From assembly GCA_030655735.1 (NCBI GenBank), contig JAUSPK010000106.1, forward strand, positions 1 through 6,719: DNA of 6,719 nucleotides, read 5' to 3'. Each line of letters begins with the position of its first letter. Position 1 is the first letter of the stretch. Source of the stretch: Syntrophales bacterium (GTDB lineage Bacteria; Desulfobacterota; Syntrophia; Syntrophales; UBA2210). This document shows, piece after piece, positions 1 to 6,181 of the stretch. The notes under the pieces were generated by a model. It was not told where the DNA came from and did not search any database. It worked only from the letters and a program-made list of their open reading frames with translations. Position numbers and translations under genes: made by a program.

Positions 1-250
1 TTCTGCCGATCCCCAATCTCCTGTTTTCGCTCCGTACATACAGGGACCGTACCTCCGCCAGGTTCTCCCAGAAGATATGCATGGCACAGAAACCGACAAG
101 AGAGCCCTCATCGTCGAGATATACGAAGAAGTCTCGCAGGCTCCCGTACAGATCCATCAGCGACCGCGGGAGCATCTCCTCCTTGTTTGAAGAAAGATTG
201 ATCATCTGATGGATTATCTTTGCGTCGCTTACTTTTGCCTTTCTCAGCAT
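1..250 (-). CDS. GNAT-family N-acetyltransferase, probable short-form N-acetylglutamate synthase (partial, C-terminus missing)
   Basis: The 83 visible residues begin MLRKAKVSDAK and run off the left edge. They carry a GNAT fold signature: a beta strand ending SLYV (69-72) followed by the acetyl-CoA pyrophosphate-binding loop R77-x-x-G80-x-G82. The stretches LYGSLRDFFV (34-43) and W61-ENLAEVRSL resemble the short, GNAT-only ArgA type known from Mycobacterium (Rv2747) and Geobacter, which acetylates glutamate as the first step of arginine synthesis and lacks the amino-acid-kinase domain of classical ArgA. Such proteins are usually about 150 residues, so roughly half is missing. An in-frame TAG sits two codons before the ATG, so no longer start is possible; AGGGA lies directly against the start, which is a poor spacing and suggests coupling to recN 35 bases upstream. 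The acetyltransferase call is firm; the glutamate substrate is inferred from resemblance and could be another amino acid. Confidence 0.88.
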   Translation of the reverse strand, partial: MLRKAKVSDAKIIHQMINLSSNKEEMLPRSLMDLYGSLRDFFVYLDDEGSLVGFCAMHIFWENLAEVRSLYVRSENRRLGIGR

Positions 251-285
251 TCCCTACACCCGTCTTTCGATTCCCTTGCACCCTC

Positions 286-1968
286 TTATCGTCTGGACAT
301 TTTCAGCATCTCGGATGCGTGCTGTCTTGTTTTTTCCGTCATCTCTACACCGCTCAGCATCCGGGTAATCTCGTCGAGGCGCTCCTCCTCCGAAAGCAGA
401 CCCACCCTGGCATTTGTCCTCTCCCCCTGCACCTTCTTGGAGACAAGAAAGTGTGTGTCTCCGAAACAGGCTATCTGCGGAAGGTGTGTGATACAGACAA
501 CCTGATGGTGCTTGGATACATCCTTCAATTTCTCCCCCACAACCTCCGCGGCGGCGCCCCCTATCCCGCTGTCCACCTCGTCAAACACGACCGTGCCGAC
601 CTCGCCGGTACCCGCCAGCACCTTCTTCATGGCGAGTACTATCCGGGACAGCTCCCCTCCGGAGGCTATGCGGTTTAAGGGCATCATCTCCTCGCCCACA
701 TTGGTTGACAGGTAGAACTCCACCTCATCCATCCCCTTCGGGTTCAGGGAAGAGACATCGCCCTCTTTGATCCGGTTGGCAAACCTAACCTCGAACACCG
801 TATCGGCCATCCTCATCGAGTGGATTTCATCCTCTATCGTCCCCTTTAAAACCCCGGCGGCCTCTCTCCTCCTTGTGGACAGGTCCCTGGCCTTTCCCAG
901 TAGAACCGTTCCCCCTTGATCGATCTCTTCGGAGATGCGGGAAATCTCCTCCCCCAGGTAGGCGATCCCCTCCAGCTCTCCTGTTATCTCTTCCTTCCGT
1001 CTGAGAATATCCTCTATCGTCCCGCCGTACTTGCGCTTGAGTTTTCCCAGGTATTCAAGCCGGTCGTCGATCGCCTCCAGCCTCGCCGGGTCAAAGGTTA
1101 TCTCCTTCACGTAATCCCGGAGCACAAAGGAGATTTCCTCAAGATTGAAAAACACCGACTCCAGCTCCTCCTTCGAGACCTTCAGGCCGGGATCTATCGT
1201 CCGTATCTCCTTGATATCGTCGACAACTCCACCCAGTCTCTCCAGGAGTGAGCCCTCGGCGGCGTAAAGGGTGTCATGCGCCCGGGTCGCGTATTCATCG
1301 AGCTTCTGCGCGTTGCCCAGGATCCGTTTTTCATCCTGGAGGGCCAGGTCCTCGCCGATCTTTACATCGCTCTTTTCTATCTCATCCAACTGGAACTTAA
1401 GAAGTTCTTCTCGCTGAAGCTTTTCATTGTTCCTGGTTTCCAGTTCGCCCAATTTTTTTTTCAATGCCTGCCAGTCGGTGTAGAGATCGTAGAATTCGGC
1501 CCTGAGTGACATCAGAGCGCCAAAGGTATCCAGGATGTCGATGTGATTATCGGCATCCAGAAGTACCTGATGCTCACGCTGACCACAAATATTGACAAGC
1601 AGCTCTCCGAGCGATGTGAGCATCCCCAGGGTTGCCGAGCTTCCATTGATATAGATTTTGTTGCGACCTTCCCTCGACACCACCCTCTTGAGCAGCAATT
1701 CGTCGCCTTCCCCCATCCCGGCCTCTTCCAGCTTTTTCCGCACCTCTTCGTTACCACTAACGTCAAAGAGTGCCTCAACAACCGCAGACTCCGCGGACGA
1801 ACGCACAAGATCGCTCGAGGCCCGATCTCCCAGGAGGAGACTCACCGCGCCGATGATTATCGATTTGCCGGCACCCGTCTCCCCGGACAGGATATTCAGT
1901 CCCCCGGTAAAGGTGATATTCAGTTCATCAATGATGGCGAGATTTTTGATGTTCAGTTCCGTCAGCAT
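286..1968 (-). CDS. recN: DNA repair protein RecN, SMC-like ATPase
   Basis: A complete 560-residue protein, the usual RecN length. RecN is a cytoplasmic SMC-family ATPase that gathers at double-strand breaks and supports RecA-dependent recombination. The N-terminal head has Walker A GETGAGKS at 29-36 after the typical start (LTELNIKNLAIIDEL). The centre, roughly 155-380, is charged and helical as expected for the short coiled coil, and includes the RecN-typical YLGKLKRKYGG (306-316). The C-terminal head has the ABC signature SGGELSR (436-442), Walker B TVVFDEVDSGIGG (459-471) and the switch histidine in CITHLPQIA (492-500); RMLSG at 537-541 is also characteristic. The ATG follows the nadK stop after a single base and has no clear Shine-Dalgarno at good distance, so translation is probably coupled to nadK. 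No LexA site typical of SOS-controlled recN stands directly before it; control would come from the promoter ahead of nadK. Confidence 0.98.
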   Translation of the reverse strand: MLTELNIKNLAIIDELNITFTGGLNILSGETGAGKSIIIGAVSLLLGDRASSDLVRSSAESAVVEALFDVSGNEEVRKKLEEAGMGEGDELLLKRVVSREGRNKIYINGSSATLGMLTSLGELLVNICGQREHQVLLDADNHIDILDTFGALMSLRAEFYDLYTDWQALKKKLGELETRNNEKLQREELLKFQLDEIEKSDVKIGEDLALQDEKRILGNAQKLDEYATRAHDTLYAAEGSLLERLGGVVDDIKEIRTIDPGLKVSKEELESVFFNLEEISFVLRDYVKEITFDPARLEAIDDRLEYLGKLKRKYGGTIEDILRRKEEITGELEGIAYLGEEISRISEEIDQGGTVLLGKARDLSTRRREAAGVLKGTIEDEIHSMRMADTVFEVRFANRIKEGDVSSLNPKGMDEVEFYLSTNVGEEMMPLNRIASGGELSRIVLAMKKVLAGTGEVGTVVFDEVDSGIGGAAAEVVGEKLKDVSKHHQVVCITHLPQIACFGDTHFLVSKKVQGERTNARVGLLSEEERLDEITRMLSGVEMTEKTRQHASEMLKMSRR

Positions 1969-1969
1969 C

Positions 1970-2818
1970 TTACCCGGGCAATCCGCCCCACCCCAGTTTG
2001 GTTCGCAGGATCTCCAGATAATCGCGATGGGGAGATTCTACAAGATTGATGTGGTTTTCTGATTTCTGTATGCCCACCCTGTCACCCGACTTCAGTATAA
2101 AGAGGTCCTGCCCGTCGAGTGTCACGGATGCCTTCCCCTCTTTTGTCCACACGATCACCTCTATTGTGGAATCAGGCGGCAGCACCAGGGGCCTGTTTGT
2201 CAGGGTGTGAGGACATATGGGATTAATAATAATAGAGTTGAGCTCCGGCAGGACGATGGGACCGCCCGAAGAGAGGGAATAGGCGGTGGAACCGGTAGGG
2301 GTGGATATGATAAGGCCGTCCGCCTTGAAGGTGCTCAGATACTTTCCGTCAACAAAGGTTTCAAGGTTGACCATTCGGGACAGATTTCCCCGGTTAATGA
2401 CGACATCATTGAGGGCCGGATGCTGCGCTCCTTCCACGGATACGCTCAGCATCATCCTCTCAGACGTGCGGTACTTCCCATCAAGAATAAGCTCCATGGC
2501 GCCGAGCATCTCGTCCAGATTGACCACCGTCATGAATCCGAACCCGCCCATATTGATCCCCAGGATAGGCACATCATACCCCATCGCCAGGCGCGCCGCC
2601 ATGAGGAGCGTCCCGTCACCGCCGAAGACAACCAGGATATCAACTTCGGGCGCCAGGTCATTCCCGGAAACCCCGGGCATATTTATCTTGGCCGCGATCT
2701 CTTCCTCGAAGAGGACCGCCACGCCTCTCTCAGAGAGCCACCCGGCGAGCCGCAACGCGTACTCGGGGGCCTTTTCCTTGGTGCTGTTCGCTATAATTCC
2801 TACCCTTCTTATATCCAT
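1970..2818 (-). CDS. nadK: NAD kinase (ATP-NAD kinase)
   Basis: A 282-residue protein that phosphorylates NAD+ to NADP+, the only de novo source of NADP(H). It has the family's key motifs: GGDGT at 66-70 with catalytic Asp68, the loop GINMGGFGFMT (87-97), NDVVI (137-141) for NAD ribose binding, TPTGSTAY (173-180), and PICPHTLTNRP (200-210). Length matches bacterial NadK. I chose the ATG at 2818, which has a GGAG six bases upstream on the minus strand (2825-2828) and gives the usual beginning MDIRRVGIIAN. A GTG four codons earlier (2830) is open but would overlap that ribosome binding site. It is the first gene of the leftward group and its stop codon is one base from the recN start. The nucleotide-loop sequence INMGGFGFMT departs from the commoner NLGxLGFL form, but all catalytic positions look intact. 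Confidence 0.97.
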   Translation of the reverse strand: MDIRRVGIIANSTKEKAPEYALRLAGWLSERGVAVLFEEEIAAKINMPGVSGNDLAPEVDILVVFGGDGTLLMAARLAMGYDVPILGINMGGFGFMTVVNLDEMLGAMELILDGKYRTSERMMLSVSVEGAQHPALNDVVINRGNLSRMVNLETFVDGKYLSTFKADGLIISTPTGSTAYSLSSGGPIVLPELNSIIINPICPHTLTNRPLVLPPDSTIEVIVWTKEGKASVTLDGQDLFILKSGDRVGIQKSENHINLVESPHRDYLEILRTKLGWGGLPG

Positions 2819-2824
2819 AAAGAT

Positions 2825-2828
2825 CTCC
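2825..2828 (-). promoter_or_regulatory. Ribosome binding site of nadK
   Basis: GGAG on the minus strand, six bases before the ATG at 2818. It favours that ATG over the upstream in-frame GTG at 2830-2828, whose third base overlaps the GGAG. Confidence 0.7.
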
Positions 2829-2861
2829 ACATCTTATTAGGCACAGACTATTGAAATCCTT

Positions 2862-2930
2862 GCAGGTAACTACCACAAAAAAAGGGGGCTGTCTATTGGA
2901 AAGACTCGGCAGAAACCCGGTAGTTCCTGC
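2862..2930. repeat. Long-range inverted repeat in the nadK/frhB-like divergent region
   Basis: The left arm 2862-2874 (GCAGGTAACTACC) is the reverse complement of the right arm 2919-2930 (GGTAGTTCCTGC) apart from one extra base, T2867. This gives 12 base pairs with a single bulge and a 44-base spacer. It lies in the presumed 5' leader or promoter of nadK, about 44 bases upstream of the start codon. It could be a folded leader RNA, a pair of operator half-sites, or chance. The arms are clear in the sequence; any function is inference. Confidence 0.5.
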
Positions 2931-2931
2931 C
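2908..2931. repeat. Hairpin sharing an arm with the long-range inverted repeat
   Basis: Arms 2908-2916 (GGCAGAAAC) and 2923-2931 (GTTCCTGCC) pair over nine positions with one mismatch around the six-base loop CCGGTA. The right arm overlaps the right arm of the longer repeat (2919-2930), so the two structures exclude each other. No T-run follows on either strand close enough for a standard terminator. Confidence 0.45.
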
Positions 2932-2944
2932 TGAAAATTCTCAG
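2931..2944. promoter_or_regulatory. Near-perfect 14-bp palindrome, possible operator
   Basis: CTGAAAATTCTCAG is palindromic except for one mismatched pair (A2935 against C2940). Such a site would suit a dimeric repressor. The CTG...CAG ends recall a LexA box, but the spacing is eight bases rather than the ten of the Escherichia coli consensus, so I do not call it LexA. Confidence 0.3.
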
Positions 2945-3000
2945 ATCCGTACTCCAGAAAAAGGCGGGGAGGAGTGCTCTCTGTACGGCCCAAGAAATGA

Positions 3001-3033
3001 TTGACACTTCAAAAAGAAACAGGTACGTATATC
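3001..3033 (+). promoter_or_regulatory. Candidate sigma-70 promoter for the frhB-like/iorAB operon
   Basis: A perfect -35 hexamer TTGACA lies at 3001-3006. The -10 is poor: TACGTA at 3024-3029 has the right 17-base spacing but few matches, and TATATC at 3028-3033 matches better but sits 21 bases away. Transcription from here would give a leader of roughly 55 bases before the ATG at 3094. The location ahead of the operon supports it; the weak -10 limits confidence. Confidence 0.4.
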
Positions 3034-3062
3034 CCCCAATATGACAAGTGGGTGGGGTTTTT
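3034..3062 (+). terminator. Weak terminator-like hairpin in the leader (possible attenuator)
   Basis: CCCCA at 3034-3038 can pair with TGGGG at 3053-3057 and is followed at once by TTTTT (3058-3062). The stem is only five base pairs with a 14-base loop, so it is marginal. It lies between the candidate promoter and the ribosome binding site of the first gene, where an attenuator would be expected. Confidence 0.25.
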
Positions 3063-3079
3063 ATTCGTCATTAACCGAG

Positions 3080-3085
3080 GGAGGT
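3080..3085 (+). promoter_or_regulatory. Ribosome binding site of the FrhB-like gene
   Basis: GGAGGT inside GAGGGAGGT, eight bases before the ATG at 3094. It decides the start: the frame is open back to a TTG at 3001, but that codon has no Shine-Dalgarno and coincides with the TTGACA box. Confidence 0.8.
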
Positions 3086-3093
3086 CGGATCGG

Positions 3094-4224
3094 ATGGAAG
3101 AAAAAGTTCTCAAGAGGGGGCAGGAGGAGCTTCGCAAGCAGGTCCTTGAGACCCGTCTCTGCACGGGGTGCGGGGCCTGTATCGACCTGTGTCCCTACTA
3201 CAGGTCGTACCGAGGTAAAACGGCGGTGCTCTTTCCCTGCGTCATCGATGAGGGACGGTGCTTTGCCTACTGTCCCAAGATAGAGGTCGATCTCGACGAG
3301 CTCTCCGGGCGCCTCTTCGGCAAGCCGTATGACGGCAATCCTCTCGGCTCTTATCAATCGATCACCGCGGCACAGGCCGGTGACCGGCTGAAAGATATCG
3401 CCCCACAGGCGGGCGGTACCGTGTCAGCCCTCATGTATTTCGCCCTCAAAAAAGGGTATATCGACGGAGCGGCCCTGACCGACCGGAAGGGTCTCATACC
3501 CGTTCCCCGTTTTGTCACCGACGCGGAGGATGTCCTTGCCTGCAGCACCTCAAAGTATACGGCAGCGCCGACGCTCTCGGCGGTGAACCAGGCAGTCAAG
3601 GATGGCTACAAGAATATCGGTCTTGTCGGCACCCCCTGTCAGGTATTGGCCACGGCACTGATGCGTTCGAATCCGCTCAAGGCCGATGACTTCGTGGATC
3701 CCTTCGGCCTCGTTGTAGGACTGTTCTGTACCTGGGCAATCGATTTCAGACTCTTCGAACCCTTCCTCGCCGAAAGGATTGAGATCAGCCGGATCAGAAA
3801 GATCGACATACCTCCCCCTCCGTCGGAGATCCTGGAGGTTTTCGGGGATAACGGAACAAAACTGGAGATTTCCCTGGACGAAATCCGGGCGATCGTCCCC
3901 AACGGTTGTTCCTACTGCATCGATATGACCTCCGAGTTTTCCGACCTTTCCGTGGGGGTGATGGAAGGTCGCCCCGACATGAATACCCTGATCGTCAGAA
4001 CGGATCGGGGCAGAAAGATCGTTGAGGAGGCCGAGAAGGAAGGATATCTGACCCTTTCGACGATGCCGGAGGAAAATCTTGAGCACCTGATCTGGGCCGC
4101 CGGGAATAAAAAGAAACGCGGTCTCGCGAAGGCACAGGACGAAGGCATGGTCAACACGAGTGATGATGAGACGAAGGCCTATCTGAGAATGAGTGTCGAA
4201 GTTCTTGGACGGCTGACTGCATAA
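3094..4224 (+). CDS. Coenzyme F420 hydrogenase/dehydrogenase beta subunit family (FrhB/FpoF-like) iron-sulfur flavoprotein
   Basis: A 376-residue soluble protein with no signal peptide or membrane segment. The N-terminus is ferredoxin-like: C23-x2-C26-x2-C29-x3-C33-P, then C49, C56 and C60-P, enough for one [4Fe-4S] cluster and most of a second. The FrhB_FdhB N- and C-terminal domains follow: STSKYTAAPTLSAV (151-164), GLVGTPCQVLA (176-186), GLFCTW (209-214) and the GCSYCIDMT...SDLSVG segment (271-288) with C272 and C275. In methanogens this family holds FAD and exchanges electrons between iron-sulfur clusters and F420; length and cluster-bearing N-terminus resemble FpoF/FqoF. In bacteria the acceptor is mostly unknown. 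Sixteen bases separate it from iorA, so it likely moves electrons to or from the oxidoreductase or its ferredoxin. Family assignment is firm; F420 use is not shown, and NAD(P)H, another flavin or a redox protein are alternatives. Confidence 0.87.
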   Translation: MEEKVLKRGQEELRKQVLETRLCTGCGACIDLCPYYRSYRGKTAVLFPCVIDEGRCFAYCPKIEVDLDELSGRLFGKPYDGNPLGSYQSITAAQAGDRLKDIAPQAGGTVSALMYFALKKGYIDGAALTDRKGLIPVPRFVTDAEDVLACSTSKYTAAPTLSAVNQAVKDGYKNIGLVGTPCQVLATALMRSNPLKADDFVDPFGLVVGLFCTWAIDFRLFEPFLAERIEISRIRKIDIPPPPSEILEVFGDNGTKLEISLDEIRAIVPNGCSYCIDMTSEFSDLSVGVMEGRPDMNTLIVRTDRGRKIVEEAEKEGYLTLSTMPEENLEHLIWAAGNKKKRGLAKAQDEGMVNTSDDETKAYLRMSVEVLGRLTA

Positions 4225-4230
4225 GATACG

Positions 4231-4235
4231 GGAGG
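4231..4235 (+). promoter_or_regulatory. Ribosome binding site of iorA
   Basis: GGAGG, five bases before the ATG at 4241, in the 16-base gap after the FrhB-like stop codon. Confidence 0.75.
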
Positions 4236-4240
4236 GTACG

Positions 4241-6178
4241 ATGTCCTATTTGATTGACACAAAAGAAGGCGCCTCATACCTGGTTATGGGAAACGAGGCA
4301 ATAGTCCGGGGCGCCCTGGAGGCGGGCGTCAATGTTGCCAGCGGGTATCCGGGGACACCATCATCGGAGATCATCGAGAGCCTCTCCACGGTAGCCAAGG
4401 AGCGCAATCTCTACGTTGAGTGGTCCGTCAATGAGAAAGTGGCCCTCGAGGTGGCGGCGGCGGCCTCATTCGCCCAGTTACGGGCGCTCTGCGTCATGAA
4501 ACAGAACGGCGTGAACGTGGCATCCGATTTCCTGCTCCACCTTGTCGGTTCGGGAACCAGGGGAGGTTTTGTCCTGGTGACCTGCGACGATCCGGGGGCC
4601 CTGTCCAGCGTCAACGAGGGTGAATCCCGTTATTTTGCGCGGCTTATGGAGATTCCGCTCCTCGAACCGGGCACCTTCCAGGAGGCCAAGGAGATGACCA
4701 AGTGGGCCTTCGAACTATCGGAGGAGCTCAGACAGATCGTGGTCGTCAGGAGTGTGACCCGCATGTCTCACGCCAGCGGAAACATAACCTACGGGAAGCT
4801 CTCTGATGTGAAACGGACAGCCGAATTCAAGTTCAACGGCTTCGTCCTCGATCAGGACGAAGGGATCGTCATCAGCGCCCCCGTGGCCTGGAAACATCAG
4901 CAGCAGCAGGAAAAGGTCAAAAAGGCACGCGAGATATTCGAAGAGTCCCCCTTCAATACCTACGAGGGACCAAAGAAACCGGAGCTTCTGCTCATTACGA
5001 GCAGCGCCTGCTATCTTTACAGCAAGGAGGCAATCAACGTCCTCGGCGTGGAAGACCGCGTGGGCCTTCTCAAACTGGGGACGACATGGCCCCTGCCGCC
5101 GAAGCTGATGATAAAGCACCTCTCGCAGGCGGATAAGGTCATGGTGGTGGAAGAGGTCCTTCCCTTCCTGGAGGAGAATGTAAAGATCCTGGCCGCCGAG
5201 CGGGCCGGTGAGATCGGGATCAAGACCTTCTACGGAAAGAATGACGGGACGATCCCCATGACGGGGGAGCTGAATCCCGATCTGGTTATCGCGGCCCTGA
5301 GCACCGTCCTGGGAATCGCTTACACCCCCGTTCCGGCAGAATACGACCAGACGGCACAGTCCTCCGTCGCCTCCGGCGCACCGGCGCGGGAGCAGGTCTT
5401 CTGCCCCGGCTGTCCGCACCGGGCGTCCTTCTTCAGCATCCACAACGCCCTCGAGATGGACGGAAGGGAGGGCTTCGTCTGCGGGGATATCGGTTGTTAC
5501 ACCATGGCCATCGGGTCCACGGGATTTCACTCCCTCAAGACACTGCATTCCATGGGCTCGGGGACCGGCGTCGCCAGCGGCTTCGGAAAACTGGGGCAGT
5601 TCGGAATGAACCAGCCCATCCTGGCGGTATGCGGGGATTCAACCTTTTATCATGCCGTCATACCGGCCCTCATCAACGCGGTTCACAACAAGTCCGACAT
5701 CACCCTGATAGTGCTGGATAACAGCGGAACAGCAATGACGGGCTTCCAGCCCCACCCGGGTCTGGATCACAATGTCCTCGGTGAGGAGGTCCCAAGTGTC
5801 GATATCGCCCGGATATGCGAGGCGATCGGCGCGCGGGTCGAGATCAGAGACCCCTTCGATCTGGAGGGGACCCGGGAGACATTGAACGAACTGATTGAGG
5901 ACGCGAGCGGCGTCAAGGTGCTGATTATGCGTAAGGCCTGCGCCCTCAGTCCCCAGAGAAAAAACAAAAAAGACTATGACGTCCATGTCGACGAGACCAT
6001 CTGCGTGGGGGAGGAATGCGGCTGCGGTCGCCTCTGTACCCGGATATTCGGCTGTCCCGGCCTCATATGGAACGAGGCACAGCATAAGGCGGAGATTGAC
6101 GAGGTTATCTGTGTGGGGTGCGGCGTCTGCGCCGATATCTGCCCACAGGGCGCAATCAAACGGGAGGAGGTGGCCTAA
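4241..6178 (+). CDS. iorA: Indolepyruvate ferredoxin oxidoreductase alpha subunit (fused 2-oxoacid:ferredoxin oxidoreductase)
   Basis: A complete 645-residue protein of the expected size. With IorB it oxidatively decarboxylates aryl 2-oxoacids (indolepyruvate, phenylpyruvate) with CoA to acyl-CoA, CO2 and two reduced ferredoxins in the cytoplasm. In order: pyrimidine-binding domain (about 12-190) with SGYPGTP (34-40), NEKVALE (64-70) and CDDPGALSS (115-123); middle domain (about 245-360); TPP domain (about 385-570) with FCPGCPHR (387-394), GDIGCY (415-420), and the diphosphate/metal motif GDS (465-467) to DNS (493-495); and a C-terminal ferredoxin module. The last cluster motif is standard, C624-x2-C627-x2-C630-x3-C634-P. 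The other is expanded: C588, C593, C595, C599 and C605-P. Residues KQNGVN (87-92) and NEGESR (125-130) differ from the KHVGLN and NEQDSR I recall for typical IorA, so the true substrate may not be indolepyruvate. Confidence 0.93.
   Translation: MSYLIDTKEGASYLVMGNEAIVRGALEAGVNVASGYPGTPSSEIIESLSTVAKERNLYVEWSVNEKVALEVAAAASFAQLRALCVMKQNGVNVASDFLLHLVGSGTRGGFVLVTCDDPGALSSVNEGESRYFARLMEIPLLEPGTFQEAKEMTKWAFELSEELRQIVVVRSVTRMSHASGNITYGKLSDVKRTAEFKFNGFVLDQDEGIVISAPVAWKHQQQQEKVKKAREIFEESPFNTYEGPKKPELLLITSSACYLYSKEAINVLGVEDRVGLLKLGTTWPLPPKLMIKHLSQADKVMVVEEVLPFLEENVKILAAERAGEIGIKTFYGKNDGTIPMTGELNPDLVIAALSTVLGIAYTPVPAEYDQTAQSSVASGAPAREQVFCPGCPHRASFFSIHNALEMDGREGFVCGDIGCYTMAIGSTGFHSLKTLHSMGSGTGVASGFGKLGQFGMNQPILAVCGDSTFYHAVIPALINAVHNKSDITLIVLDNSGTAMTGFQPHPGLDHNVLGEEVPSVDIARICEAIGARVEIRDPFDLEGTRETLNELIEDASGVKVLIMRKACALSPQRKNKKDYDVHVDETICVGEECGCGRLCTRIFGCPGLIWNEAQHKAEIDEVICVGCGVCADICPQGAIKREEVA
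6165..6171 (+). promoter_or_regulatory. Ribosome binding site of iorB inside the iorA tail
   Basis: AGGAGGT, a full match to the anti-Shine-Dalgarno, is embedded in the last iorA codons and lies ten bases before the iorB ATG. It supports balanced, coupled synthesis of the two subunits. Confidence 0.75.
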
Positions 6179-6181
6179 GCG

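Noticed and set aside
2207..2854. Plus-strand open frame of 215 codons antisense to nadK
   Set aside because: It mirrors nadK, is rich in His, Arg and Gly as expected of an antisense shadow, and has no good ribosome binding site.
2840..2856. Possible sigma-54 promoter (GGCAC followed by TTGA)
   Set aside because: The -12 GC dinucleotide is absent at the required ten-base spacing from GG.
2877..2888. A7G5 run read on the minus strand as C5T7, like the end of a terminator
   Set aside because: No complementary G-rich arm lies just upstream on the minus strand to form a stem.
2867..2895. Possible leftward sigma-70 promoter for nadK, TAGACA with 17-base spacer to TAGTTA (minus strand)
   Set aside because: The -35 matches five of six bases but the -10 matches only two, so it was not listed as a feature; it remains the best leftward candidate I could find.
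2730..2993. Minus-strand open frame of 87 codons overlapping the nadK start and the intergenic region
   Set aside because: It overlaps the first ~90 bases of nadK in another frame, has no recognisable domain, and its composition looks like non-coding sequence.
4715..5548. Long minus-strand open frame of 277 codons inside iorA
   Set aside because: It lies wholly antisense to a gene with clear oxoacid oxidoreductase motifs; its length is explained by the codon bias of a GC-rich gene, and its translation has no family features.
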